From Bacteroidaceae bacterium (GTDB taxonomy: Bacteria; Bacteroidota; Bacteroidia; Bacteroidales; Bacteroidaceae): a stretch of DNA of 14,937 bases. Shown piece after piece: positions 7,509 through 14,858 of this stretch (position 1 is the stretch's first letter; the number at the start of each line of letters is the position of its first letter). The translations under genes and the position numbers were made by a program. The stretch covers positions 1 to 14,937 of the forward strand of contig CAADWS010000113.1 of NCBI GenBank assembly GCA_900752815.1. The letters run 5' to 3'. Below the pieces are notes generated by a model that was not told where the DNA came from, made no database searches, and saw nothing but the letters and a program-made list of their open reading frames with translations.

Positions 7509-8693
7509 TCAGCCGTCGCTTTCGTCGCCGCCGCGCAACAGCGACTCAGGAATGTCGGCCGAAGGGTCCAGCCCTTTCTTCTTCCAGCCTTCCAGCTGCT
7601 CCACTATATTGCCGCGCCCGGTCGTCAGCTGTTTCTCTGCCTTTTCATATACCTCGTTCAACTGGCGGATGCCTTTCCCCACCTGCTCAAAGTTCTTTGC
7701 GAAACCGGCGAATTTCCGGTACAGGCGGTCGGCCGAACGGTAGATTTCGTACACACTGCGGCTCTGCAGTTCGCTCTGCCACAAGTTATAGGCCAGCTGC
7801 AATGCCATCAGCAGGTTGGTGGGATTGAGCAGAATGATGCGCTGGGCATAAGCGTCGGAAGCCAGACGCGGGTCGGCATTGACCGCGGCGATATAGGCCG
7901 CCTCGTTCGGGACAAACATGAGTACGTAGCCGATGGAGTTCTTCACCACCTTGCTGTAGTTCTTCACGCTGAGTTCCTTGACATGCCGGCGCACGGAAAG
8001 CACGTGTTCACGCAAGCAGCGGGCACTCTCTTCTTCGCTGCCGGCGGCAGCATAGGCGGCAAAAGCCGTCAATGACACTTTGGAGTCGATGACCACGGCG
8101 CGGTCGCCGGGGAGATTCACCACGACGTCGGGGATGAGCGCCCGTCCCTCTTCGTCGCGCGTCTGCTCCTGCACCCGGTAGTCGCGCCCCTCGGTCAGGC
8201 CGGAAGCCTCCAGCAGATTGTTGAGCACCGCCTCGCCCCAGTTGCCCTGCAGCTTCGTATTGCTCTTGAGTGCCTGCGCCAGTTGCCCCGCCTCGCGGCC
8301 CACGGCCGTGGTCTGCGCCACCAGGTCCTTGATATACTGGTCCATGGCGGCGTGTCCGCTGACAAACTGCTCGCGAAAAGTCGCGATGTCCTTCCCCAAG
8401 GGCCGGAGCAGGTCGGAAAGACGGGCCAGATGCTCCTCACGCAACTGCTGGCCTTCGGTGCGGGCCAGGTGCGTGGCCATATTCTGAAATTCGGCCCGCA
8501 ACGCACTGGCCTGCATCTTCAGGGCCTCGGCCGAATGATTGCGCTCGGTTTCCCAGCGCGCGGTGGCGGCGGCGGCTTCGGCCCGTGCCTTCTCCACGGC
8601 AGCGGCCATCGCCTTGCGCGTAGAGAGAACGCCCCAGGCATAACCTGCCACAGCGGCAAGCAACGCCACGAGTATCGGTATCAGAATCTCCAT
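7509..8693 (-). CDS. rmuC: RmuC family DNA recombination protein
   Basis: This 394-aa protein begins with a hydrophobic anchor (MEILIPILVALLAAVAGYAW). An Ala/Glu-rich coiled coil (about residues 25-95) leads into the RmuC domain, which starts near LKSNTKLQGNWGEAVLNNLLEASGL (142-166). The nuclease-like core PDVVVNLPGDRAVVIDSKVSL carries D189, D203 and K205 in a PD-(D/E)XK arrangement. E. coli RmuC limits inversions at short inverted repeats; an endonuclease activity is inferred from the fold. I chose ATG 8693 because the TM segment starts there. The in-frame TTG at 8717 would add eight residues, lacks a ribosome-binding site and lies in the waaA terminator stem. It follows waaA by 57 nt on the same strand. 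Confidence 0.93.
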   Translation of the reverse strand: MEILIPILVALLAAVAGYAWGVLSTRKAMAAAVEKARAEAAAATARWETERNHSAEALKMQASALRAEFQNMATHLARTEGQQLREEHLARLSDLLRPLGKDIATFREQFVSGHAAMDQYIKDLVAQTTAVGREAGQLAQALKSNTKLQGNWGEAVLNNLLEASGLTEGRDYRVQEQTRDEEGRALIPDVVVNLPGDRAVVIDSKVSLTAFAAYAAAGSEEESARCLREHVLSVRRHVKELSVKNYSKVVKNSIGYVLMFVPNEAAYIAAVNADPRLASDAYAQRIILLNPTNLLMALQLAYNLWQSELQSRSVYEIYRSADRLYRKFAGFAKNFEQVGKGIRQLNEVYEKAEKQLTTGRGNIVEQLEGWKKKGLDPSADIPESLLRGGDESDG

Positions 8694-8705
8694 GTACAAC
8701 TGATG

Positions 8706-8746
8706 AAAAAAAGGCAAGCCCCTGCCACAAGCGAAAGGGCTTCGCC
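8706..8746 (-). terminator. Intrinsic terminator between waaA and rmuC
   Basis: Read on the minus strand, a 9-bp stem with one bulged base (8746-8737 with 8721-8713, bulge at 8743) and a 15-nt loop runs directly into seven U residues (8712-8706). It begins 4 nt after the waaA stop and ends 12 nt before the rmuC ATG. Confidence 0.82.
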
Positions 8747-8750
8747 GTCC

Positions 8751-9965
8751 TTATCCGTAAACGTGTTTGAACACCATGTCGGCAGCGCCCGCGTGGCTGG
8801 CAATATATCCGCCGGCAGCCTGGCCCGCCTTTTCCAGTTCATCGCGATGGGTGAGGAAGAGGTCCATGATGCGGTCAAAGTCCGCCGCACTCCGGATTTC
8901 ACGGCAACCGCCGTTTTTCAGCAGTGCCTGCGCTTCCTGAAATTTGCCGTTGTTCGGCCCGATGATGACGGGCACGCCATAAACGGCGGCTTCGGGCACG
9001 TTGTGGATACCTACGCCGAATCCGCCCCCCACGTAAGCCACATCGGCATAGCGGTAGATGCTGGAAAGGAGTCCGTAGCAGTCGATGATAAGACAGTCGG
9101 CCGCAGCCGCCTTTTCCTCGTCGGCGGCGGTATAACGCACGGACGGCCGTTTCAGTTTGCCTTCGATTTCACGCAGATGGTCCTCGCTTACCACATGAGG
9201 CGCCAGCACGATTTTCAATTCGGGATGTTCGTTGAAATAAGCCAGCAGAATGTCCTCGTCGGGCTGCCATGAACTTCCGGCCACCAGGATGCGGCCTTCG
9301 CGGGCAAAGCGCTCCACGAGCGGCAACGGCCGGGCGGCATGCATGATGTCGATGACGCGGTCGAAGCGCGTATCGCCCACCACCGTCACGGCAGTCACGC
9401 CGATAGTGGAGAGCAGTTCGCGTGAACGCTCGTTCTGCACAAAGAGATGAGTCATGCGGTTCAGACAGCGCGCATACTTGCGGCCGTAGAAACGGAAGAA
9501 TATCTGATTCTCGCGGAAGATGCTGGAAACACTGTAAACCGGTATGTTCCTGCGATAAAGCACCTCGATGTAATTCCGCCAGAACTCATACTTGATAAAA
9601 AAGGCTGCCTCGGGACGGGCCAGCTGCACAAACTTGCGGGCATTGAGCGGCGTGTCGAAGGGAAGATAGCAGACGATGTCGGCCCCTTCATAATTCTTGC
9701 GTACTTCATAGCCCGAAGGCGAGAAGAAAGTCAACAGGATTTTCTTCTCGGGATGCTCGCGGCGCAGACGTTCCATGAGCGGCCGTCCCTGTTCAAACTC
9801 ACCCAGCGAAGCGGCATGAAACCAGACGTAACGGTCATTGCCGATTTCCCTGCGCAGTATACGCCAGGTGTTGTGCTGCCCCCGCGTCATCAGCCGCGCC
9901 TTCCTGTTGAACAGAGAGGCGATGGCCACGCAGGTCATATATAGATAGATAGCGAAAGAATACAT
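8751..9965 (-). CDS. waaA: 3-deoxy-D-manno-octulosonic acid (Kdo) transferase
   Basis: This 404-aa protein has the usual length for WaaA/KdtA, a GT-B glycosyltransferase that adds Kdo from CMP-Kdo to lipid A precursors at the inner face of the cytoplasmic membrane. The start MYSFAIYLYMTCVAIASLFN is the typical N-terminal membrane segment. The catalytic glutamate is E56 in WFHAASLGEFEQG. The conserved IKYEFWRNY block follows (E127), and the C-terminal half has VGDTRFDR, APHVVSEDH, YVGGGFGVGIHNVPEAAVYGVPVIIGPNNGKFQEA. ATG 9965 is preferred over the GTG at 9992 because it sits at the membrane segment. One copy implies mono- or bifunctional activity; sequence alone does not decide. It lies 272 nt downstream of gltX with no recognisable -7 element of its own, so it may depend on gltX read-through. 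Confidence 0.95.
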   Translation of the reverse strand: MYSFAIYLYMTCVAIASLFNRKARLMTRGQHNTWRILRREIGNDRYVWFHAASLGEFEQGRPLMERLRREHPEKKILLTFFSPSGYEVRKNYEGADIVCYLPFDTPLNARKFVQLARPEAAFFIKYEFWRNYIEVLYRRNIPVYSVSSIFRENQIFFRFYGRKYARCLNRMTHLFVQNERSRELLSTIGVTAVTVVGDTRFDRVIDIMHAARPLPLVERFAREGRILVAGSSWQPDEDILLAYFNEHPELKIVLAPHVVSEDHLREIEGKLKRPSVRYTAADEEKAAAADCLIIDCYGLLSSIYRYADVAYVGGGFGVGIHNVPEAAVYGVPVIIGPNNGKFQEAQALLKNGGCREIRSAADFDRIMDLFLTHRDELEKAGQAAGGYIASHAGAADMVFKHVYG

Positions 9966-10185
9966 AATAAGTTCCGCCCCAGGACCTTCCACGGGGAATG
10001 CAAACAGCCAATTCCCCGGCCGGGCCGCTCCGTCAAGGCGTGCGTTTTGAATAATGAATGGATATTAGGATAAATACATACCTTCTGTGCGGGAATGTTC
10101 CTGCCGGAGCATCCGGCCGACACACAATGCCGAAACCGGACCATCCCCGCCTCCGCCGACGGCAACAGCACCGGTGCGGAAATGC

Positions 10186-10228
10186 TGTCCGCTCCGTCGC
10201 CAGCCATGAGGAGGCAACGGAGCGGACA
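10186..10228 (-). terminator. Hairpin just after gltX (possible terminator or attenuator)
   Basis: A perfect 12-bp inverted repeat (10186-10197 with 10217-10228) can add three more pairs after one mismatch. It begins 10 nt past the gltX stop on the minus strand. Only a poor T-run (CATTT) follows, so termination would be partial or Rho-assisted. A second inverted repeat (GGGGAAT 9993-9999 with ATTCCCC 10011-10017) lies nearer waaA. The rest of this 272-nt gap shows no TAnnTTTG element on the minus strand. Confidence 0.6.
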
Positions 10229-10237
10229 AAATATACC

Positions 10238-11758
10238 TTACGGCAACTGCGCAATCGCCTTGCGCATACGTGCCAGCGTTTCTTCCTTTCCCAGGAAAGC
10301 AGCCAGTTCATACATGTCGGGGCCTTTTCCGGTTCCGACCAGCGTTACGCGCCAGGGATTCCAGGGCTTCACGCCGCTTTCCTCCACCCATTTCTCGACA
10401 GCGGCCTGCTGGGCTGCCACGGAGAAGTCGTCGAGTCCTTCGAGCAGTCGGGCGAGCGCCTCCATCTCGGCACCGGTCACGCCTTCCTTCCAGTTCTTTT
10501 TCGTGAACTTGTCGTCCATCGTATAGGTTTCGGGGGCAATAAAGAAGAAGTCGCACAAGGGCCAGAGTTCCTTGATGAAATTGATTTTCTTCATCTTCAT
10601 CATGCCTACCACAGCCTCCACCTTCTCCATGGGGGCCTCGATGCCGTTTTCGCGCAGGATGCGGTCGAACTGCGGTGCCAGCACCTTATTGTCCGTGCGC
10701 ACCAGATATTCGCGGTTGAACCACTGTCCTTTCACGTAATCGAACTTTGCGCCCGACTTGGAGCACTTGCTCAGGTCGAACTGCTCGATGAGTTCCTGCA
10801 TAGAGAGGAGTTCCTGGTCGGTTCCGGGATTCCAGCCCAGCAAAGCCAGGAAGTTGATGACGGCCTCGGGCAGATAACCGCTTTCCCGGTAACCGCTGGA
10901 AACGTCGCCCGACTTCGGGTCGTGCCACTCCAGAGGGAATACGGGGAAGCCGAGGCGGTCGCCGTCGCGCTTGGAGAGTTTTCCCTTGCCGTCGGGCTTG
11001 AGCAGCAAGGGCAGATGGGCAAAGCGGGGCATCGTGTCCTCCCAGCCGAAGGCACGGTAGAGCAGGACATGCAGCGGCGCCGAAGGCAGCCACTCCTCGC
11101 CGCGGATGACGTGCGTAATCTCCATGAGATGGTCGTCCACGATATTGGCGAGATGGTAGGTGGGCAGTTCGTCGGCGCTCTTGTAGAGCACTTTGTCGTC
11201 GAGGATGGAAGAATTAATCTTCACGTCGCCGCGGATGATGTCGTCCACATGCACATCCTCGCCCGGCTCTATCTTGAAACGCACCACATACTGCACGCCG
11301 CTGTCAATGAGGCGCTGCACCTCTTCGGCCGGCAGTGTGAGCGAGTTGCGCATCATGCCGCGTGTGCGGGCGTCATACTGGAAGTTTTCCACCTCGGCAC
11401 GCTTGGCGTCAAGTTCCTCAGGCGTATCAAAGGCGATGTAGGCCTTGCCCGCATCGAGCAACTGCTTCACATAAACCTTATAAATGTCACGCCGCTCGCT
11501 CTGGCGGTAAGGTCCTTTGTCGCCGCCGAAGCTCACGCCCTCATCAAATTCGATGCCAAGCCAGCGAAACGATTCGATAATATACTCCTCCGCTCCGGGC
11601 ACATAGCGGTTGGAATCGGTGTCCTCAATGCGGAAAACCAAATCGCCGCCGTGCTGGCGGGCAAACAGATAATTATACAAGGCTGTGCGCACACCGCCGA
11701 TGTGCAAAGGCCCTGTGGGACTGGGTGCGAAACGTACCCGAACTCTTCTTTCGGACAT
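10238..11758 (-). CDS. gltX: Glutamyl-tRNA synthetase
   Basis: This 506-aa class I aminoacyl-tRNA synthetase has the normal Bacteroidales GluRS length. The HIGH-type signature is in [21 protein letters not shown], with HIGG at residues 19-22. The KMSKS loop appears as KLSKR (260-264) followed by DGDRLGFPV. The C-terminal anticodon-binding helical region contains [19 protein letters not shown] and runs to the end without truncation. It charges tRNA-Glu with glutamate in the cytoplasm. APSPTGPLH and the intact bacterial-type C-terminus favour GluRS over glutaminyl-tRNA synthetase. The start at 11758 gives the canonical [17 protein letters not shown]-terminus, with a -7 element 29 nt upstream. 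It is the first gene of the gltX-waaA-rmuC run and diverges from the thioredoxin-domain gene. Confidence 0.97.
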   Translation of the reverse strand: MSERRVRVRFAPSPTGPLHIGGVRTALYNYLFARQHGGDLVFRIEDTDSNRYVPGAEEYIIESFRWLGIEFDEGVSFGGDKGPYRQSERRDIYKVYVKQLLDAGKAYIAFDTPEELDAKRAEVENFQYDARTRGMMRNSLTLPAEEVQRLIDSGVQYVVRFKIEPGEDVHVDDIIRGDVKINSSILDDKVLYKSADELPTYHLANIVDDHLMEITHVIRGEEWLPSAPLHVLLYRAFGWEDTMPRFAHLPLLLKPDGKGKLSKRDGDRLGFPVFPLEWHDPKSGDVSSGYRESGYLPEAVINFLALLGWNPGTDQELLSMQELIEQFDLSKCSKSGAKFDYVKGQWFNREYLVRTDNKVLAPQFDRILRENGIEAPMEKVEAVVGMMKMKKINFIKELWPLCDFFFIAPETYTMDDKFTKKNWKEGVTGAEMEALARLLEGLDDFSVAAQQAAVEKWVEESGVKPWNPWRVTLVGTGKGPDMYELAAFLGKEETLARMRKAIAQLP

Positions 11759-11786
11759 AAATTGAGTTTTTTTAAGATTTTCGCTG

Positions 11787-11794
11787 CAAAGTTA
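11787..11794 (-). promoter_or_regulatory. gltX promoter, -7 element only
   Basis: TAACTTTG (11794-11787 on the minus strand) fits TAnnTTTG and continues to TAACTTTGCAG, as at pgpH. No TTTG is found 19 nt upstream, where the sequence is a run of T and mixed bases. The predicted start near 11780 leaves a leader of about 22 nt without a Shine-Dalgarno sequence. Confidence 0.68.
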
Positions 11795-11846
11795 TAAAAA
11801 AAGAAACGTATCCGAGGGATTAATCTATATTAAGTTGGCCCTTCCA

Positions 11847-11877
11847 TTTGCGTATCGATCGGAATTTCTTATCTTTG
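11847..11877 (+). promoter_or_regulatory. Promoter of the thioredoxin-domain gene (Bacteroidetes -33/-7 type)
   Basis: TTTG at 11847-11850, a 19-nt spacer and TATCTTTG at 11870-11877 form an exact consensus match. A start near 11884 gives a leader of about 29 nt to the ATG at 11913. It rules out the upstream in-frame TTG at 11835, which precedes the promoter. Confidence 0.85.
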
Positions 11878-11912
11878 GGCGTTACAACGAACAAGAACCT
11901 ACCCTAAACCAC

Positions 11913-14132
11913 ATGAAAGCATTGTTATCCTGCCTCCTGCTTCTCTTTTCGGGACTGCTGACGGCACAGACTATCGAGAACCCCACATTCAAGGCGCGCA
12001 ACGGCAGCATCCGCAACATCACCCGCATCGAACGGACGCCCGAGTGTACCAAAGTCCATATCCACGCCATCTTCCGCCCCAAATGGTGGATTATGGAAAG
12101 CGGCGACAGCTATCTGGAAGATGCCGCCACCGGCAAGCGCTACGCACAAACAGGCGCCGAAGGCATCGAACTGAAGAAGGAAACCTATATGCCCGACTCC
12201 GGCACGATGGACTTCGTCCTGCTGTTCGAACCGCTGCCGGCGGATGTCCGGACCATCCACCTCATCACACCCAACAGTAAGGAAAGCAACACTTACGACA
12301 TCTCGCTCGTCGCCGCCTCCAAGGAGGAACGATTTCTGAACCAGGTGAAGGGCAACTGGTTTGCCGAAGATGCACAAGGCCGCTGGGCATATGGCATCTA
12401 CGACTCCCTCGTCATCATGAACAACCGGCTGTATGACCTGAAGGACTGCCGCAAGAAGGGCAAGCGGCTGAGACTGGAGGCACAAAGCCGCACCGACAGT
12501 TCTACCGTAACGCTGCAGCTGACACCCCGCAAGGACGGTTCCTGCCTCATCGCCCTCGACGGCGGCAAGCCACAACGCTACGTCCGCACCTGCCCCGACA
12601 CGCCCGTTCTGGAAGCCGACAACGGCTATGGCGACGACTTCTTCCGCAGCGACAGCGTCTGCCTGCAGGGCTACCTGAACGGTTACGACCCGCGGCTGGG
12701 CTTCGACAGCGGCATCCTGTATCTGGCCAACGAAATCATCCGACAGGAATATCCCACGGTGGTTCCCATCCGTCCCGACGGCAGTTTCCAATGCACATTT
12801 CTACTGCAACACCCCGTCTGCAAGAGTCTGAACATCAACGATTACTGGATTCCCTTCTACGCCGAGCCGGGCGACACCGTCACGCTCTATCTCGACTGGG
12901 AAGACCTCCTGGCTAGCAGCCGTGCACGCGACCGCGACTATCCGCTCACCCATACGGCCTACATGGGAAACCATGCCGGCCTGTCGCACCTCGCCACGAC
13001 GCTGAACACTTATTTCAAATATCCGTACGACCGACTGAGCCAGGCGCAAAAGACACTGACGCCCGCCCAATTCCAGGAGGAACTGAGTCCCATTGCCGAC
13101 CGATGGAAGCTGCAGGCCGATTCGCTCTGCCGTCTCTATGTCCCCTCGCAGAAGGCCGCATCGCTGATACGCAATCACATGAACCTCAAAAGGGGAGAAT
13201 ACTTCCTTGATTTCCAAATGATGCGCGAATTCTACGCAATGGAGGACAGCACCAATCAGGCACTGAAGGTACAGCCCGACGCTTCCTACTACCATTTCCT
13301 GAAAGAAATGCCCCTGAACGAGCCGTCGGCACTGGCCGACCCGTCCATAAGCAGCGTCATCAACCGCTTTGAATACATGGCTCCCCTCTCCATTGACCAT
13401 GAGGTGTATAAAATACAGGACGATGAAGCCTTCCAGGCCCTGCCCCTCAACGAAAAGATACTGCAGATTCAACTGCAACTCCTTGAGAAAAAAGACAGCA
13501 TCATCAACTCGCTGTGCGCCACGCCCTCGCCTTTGTTCTGGCAGGTAGCCTGCGTGCGCAACCTGCACTTTTTGCTGTCCGACTTATTGCAACAACGACA
13601 GGAGGCCGAAACCTACCTCAACCGGATAGAAAAGACGCTCACCCATCCCTACCTGCGCCTCTCGGCCCGCAACCTGCTGGAAGAGCTGTGCCCCGAAAAC
13701 CGGCAGAATTCTTACCGGCTGCCCGAGGGAAAGGCCACCGACATCTTCCGCCGCATCATCGCCCCGCACGCGGGCAAGCTCCTGTTCATCGACTTCTGGG
13801 CCACCACCTGCGGCCCCTGCCGGGGAGGCATACAGGCAACGGCCGACCTGCGCAAGCAATACCGCAATCATCCCGAGTTCCAGTTTGTCTACATCACCAG
13901 CGAAACCGAATCGCCCGAGAAGGACTATACGGACTATGTGGAGAAACATCTGAAAGGCGAGGCCAGCTACCGCCTGACGGACACGGAATACAAGTACATG
14001 CGCCAGCTCTTCCGGTTCAACGGCATTCCGCATTATGTCGTGGTGGAGAAGGACGGCAGCATTTCCAACGAGAATGTGGATGCCTACAGCCTGCCCTTAT
14101 TCCTGAAACAACGTCTTGAGGACAAACAATAA
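11913..14132 (+). CDS. Exported TlpA-like protein: long N-terminal region plus C-terminal thioredoxin domain
   Basis: This 739-aa protein starts with a signal peptide (MKALLSCLLLLFSGLLTAQ, cleavage probably after Q19; no lipobox). Residues 20 to about 135 look like a beta-rich domain. A central part follows with the pattern GYDPRLGFDSGI...PDGSFQ...YAEPGDTVTLYLD (about 255-330), reminiscent of DUF4369-type domains fused to thioredoxins in Bacteroidales. A helical region leads to a C-terminal thioredoxin fold (about 605-735) with LLFIDFWATTCGPC, redox cysteines C633 and C636, and the cis-proline P706 in NGIPHYVVV. The family acts in the periplasm as a disulfide reductase/isomerase or thiol-dependent sensor; the partner is unknown. 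The ATG at 11913 lies 29 nt after the predicted transcription start. It is monocistronic, with a terminator about 55 nt after the stop, and diverges from gltX. Confidence 0.88.
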   Translation: MKALLSCLLLLFSGLLTAQTIENPTFKARNGSIRNITRIERTPECTKVHIHAIFRPKWWIMESGDSYLEDAATGKRYAQTGAEGIELKKETYMPDSGTMDFVLLFEPLPADVRTIHLITPNSKESNTYDISLVAASKEERFLNQVKGNWFAEDAQGRWAYGIYDSLVIMNNRLYDLKDCRKKGKRLRLEAQSRTDSSTVTLQLTPRKDGSCLIALDGGKPQRYVRTCPDTPVLEADNGYGDDFFRSDSVCLQGYLNGYDPRLGFDSGILYLANEIIRQEYPTVVPIRPDGSFQCTFLLQHPVCKSLNINDYWIPFYAEPGDTVTLYLDWEDLLASSRARDRDYPLTHTAYMGNHAGLSHLATTLNTYFKYPYDRLSQAQKTLTPAQFQEELSPIADRWKLQADSLCRLYVPSQKAASLIRNHMNLKRGEYFLDFQMMREFYAMEDSTNQALKVQPDASYYHFLKEMPLNEPSALADPSISSVINRFEYMAPLSIDHEVYKIQDDEAFQALPLNEKILQIQLQLLEKKDSIINSLCATPSPLFWQVACVRNLHFLLSDLLQQRQEAETYLNRIEKTLTHPYLRLSARNLLEELCPENRQNSYRLPEGKATDIFRRIIAPHAGKLLFIDFWATTCGPCRGGIQATADLRKQYRNHPEFQFVYITSETESPEKDYTDYVEKHLKGEASYRLTDTEYKYMRQLFRFNGIPHYVVVEKDGSISNENVDAYSLPLFLKQRLEDKQ

Positions 14133-14185
14133 GTCCCCTCAACAGGCAGCATCGCGAAAATCCAATCAGAACCTGAAACGAACAG

Positions 14186-14216
14186 AATCGGAGGCACCGC
14201 AAATGCCTCCGATTTT
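14186..14216 (+). terminator. Intrinsic terminator after the thioredoxin-domain gene
   Basis: An 11-bp perfect stem (14186-14196 with 14204-14214) has a 7-nt loop and runs into TTTT at 14213-14216, then CC. The T-run is short but the stem is strong and correctly placed 54 nt after the stop codon. Confidence 0.82.
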
Positions 14217-14434
14217 CCGTATCCGGGCTTTCGGACCTGCGACAAACCTACTGTAAATCAAACCCATCTGCTACACCTTTAACCAACCGTCACGGCAGAA
14301 AGACAGCAGCAACGGCAATGCAGCCGCCCGCTCCGTTCCTGCCACCATTCCGGTCCGAATCGCCCGCATCCGCAACTTTTTTCCACAATATTCCCTCCAT
14401 TTGCCTACTCGTCTGAGCAAAAGGAGCAGAATGC
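14217..14434. other. Gene-free stretch before the A/T-rich hairpin
   Basis: About 220 nt contain no convincing gene on either strand. A minus-strand frame (14474 to 14271, 67 codons) starts at TTG, has no ribosome-binding site and resembles no protein I know, so I do not call it. I see only weak short inverted repeats. This belongs to a protein-gene-free region that continues to about 14892. Confidence 0.6.
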
Positions 14435-14460
14435 TGCGAAAAAAAGTGCATTTTTTCGCA
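14435..14460. other. Perfect 10-bp A/T-rich inverted repeat upstream of the ncRNA promoter
   Basis: TGCGAAAAAA (14435-14444) pairs with TTTTTTCGCA (14451-14460) around a 6-nt loop AGTGCA. It ends about 19 nt before the putative -33 box, and A- and T-tracts continue to 14500. It could be a bent, UP-like activating region, a regulator site or a terminator remnant. No gene feeds it from the plus strand within about 230 nt. Confidence 0.55.
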
Positions 14461-14478
14461 AAACTTTTGGCCAAAAAA

Positions 14479-14508
14479 CTTGCAGATTCAAAAAAAGCAG
14501 TATATTCG
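14479..14508 (+). promoter_or_regulatory. Putative Bacteroidetes-type promoter of an intergenic transcript
   Basis: CTTG at 14479-14482 and TATATTCG at 14501-14508 are separated by 18 nt and each differ by one base from the TTTG/TAnnTTTG consensus. The spacer contains an A7 run. No start codon is usable within the next 180 nt, but a terminator follows, which suggests a non-coding transcript. Confidence 0.55.
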
Positions 14509-14513
14509 CAATA

Positions 14514-14695
14514 TCAATAATAAAGAAAGACAACTTAAAGAAGTTGCACAGGCAGTATTCACGCAAGGAACTGCCAACGAAAAAGAAAATCCAGCACGTT
14601 TTTCAAACGAAGCTTAACTATTCAAGAAAGATACAGTTTTTTCATAGTTTGTTTTATCCCTCAGCCCACGCGTGAGCGCCGGAAGAGGGTTTTTT
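14514..14695 (+). ncRNA. Candidate small RNA of about 180 nt, unassigned family
   Basis: The transcript is inferred from a Bacteroidetes-like promoter (14479-14508) and an intrinsic terminator (14658-14695). Three compact hairpins are visible. CAACTT/AAGTTG (14531-14536 with 14541-14546) has a 4-nt loop. GGCAGT/ACTGCC (14551-14556 with 14570-14575) has a 13-nt loop. CGTTT/AAACG (14597-14601 with 14605-14609) has a 3-nt loop. They are separated by A-rich linkers. No ATG occurs before 14696, so a short protein is unlikely. The 5' and 3' ends do not pair, which argues against a classic 6S RNA, and I see no SRP RNA, RNase P or tmRNA signature. It could be a Bacteroidales-specific sRNA such as the described Bacteroidales-1 class, or the leader of a gene now displaced. 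The exact 5' end is an estimate. Confidence 0.5.
14658..14695 (+). terminator. Terminator of the candidate ncRNA
   Basis: CCCTC (14658-14662) pairs with GAGGG (14685-14689), immediately followed by six T residues (14690-14695). The 22-nt interior can form a weak inner stem (CTCA/TGAG) that competes with the outer one. The short outer stem makes this a moderate rather than strong terminator. Confidence 0.6.
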
Positions 14696-14858
14696 ATGCC
14701 CTTTCGACAACTGTCCGCCCCTCCTGCGCATTTTCATTCAAGCCAATCTACCCCCACTACATTGCCACTGAGCCCTTTCCGCACCGACTTATCCGTGCTC
14801 CACCTTCCTGCCAACCCCCTCTCCGGGGCATCTGCAACCGACGCCAAACGCATTGTAG

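Noticed and set aside
10058..11797. A 579-codon plus-strand open frame antisense to gltX
   Set aside because: gltX has intact HIGH and KMSKS-type motifs on the other strand, so the antisense frame is a by-product of codon bias.
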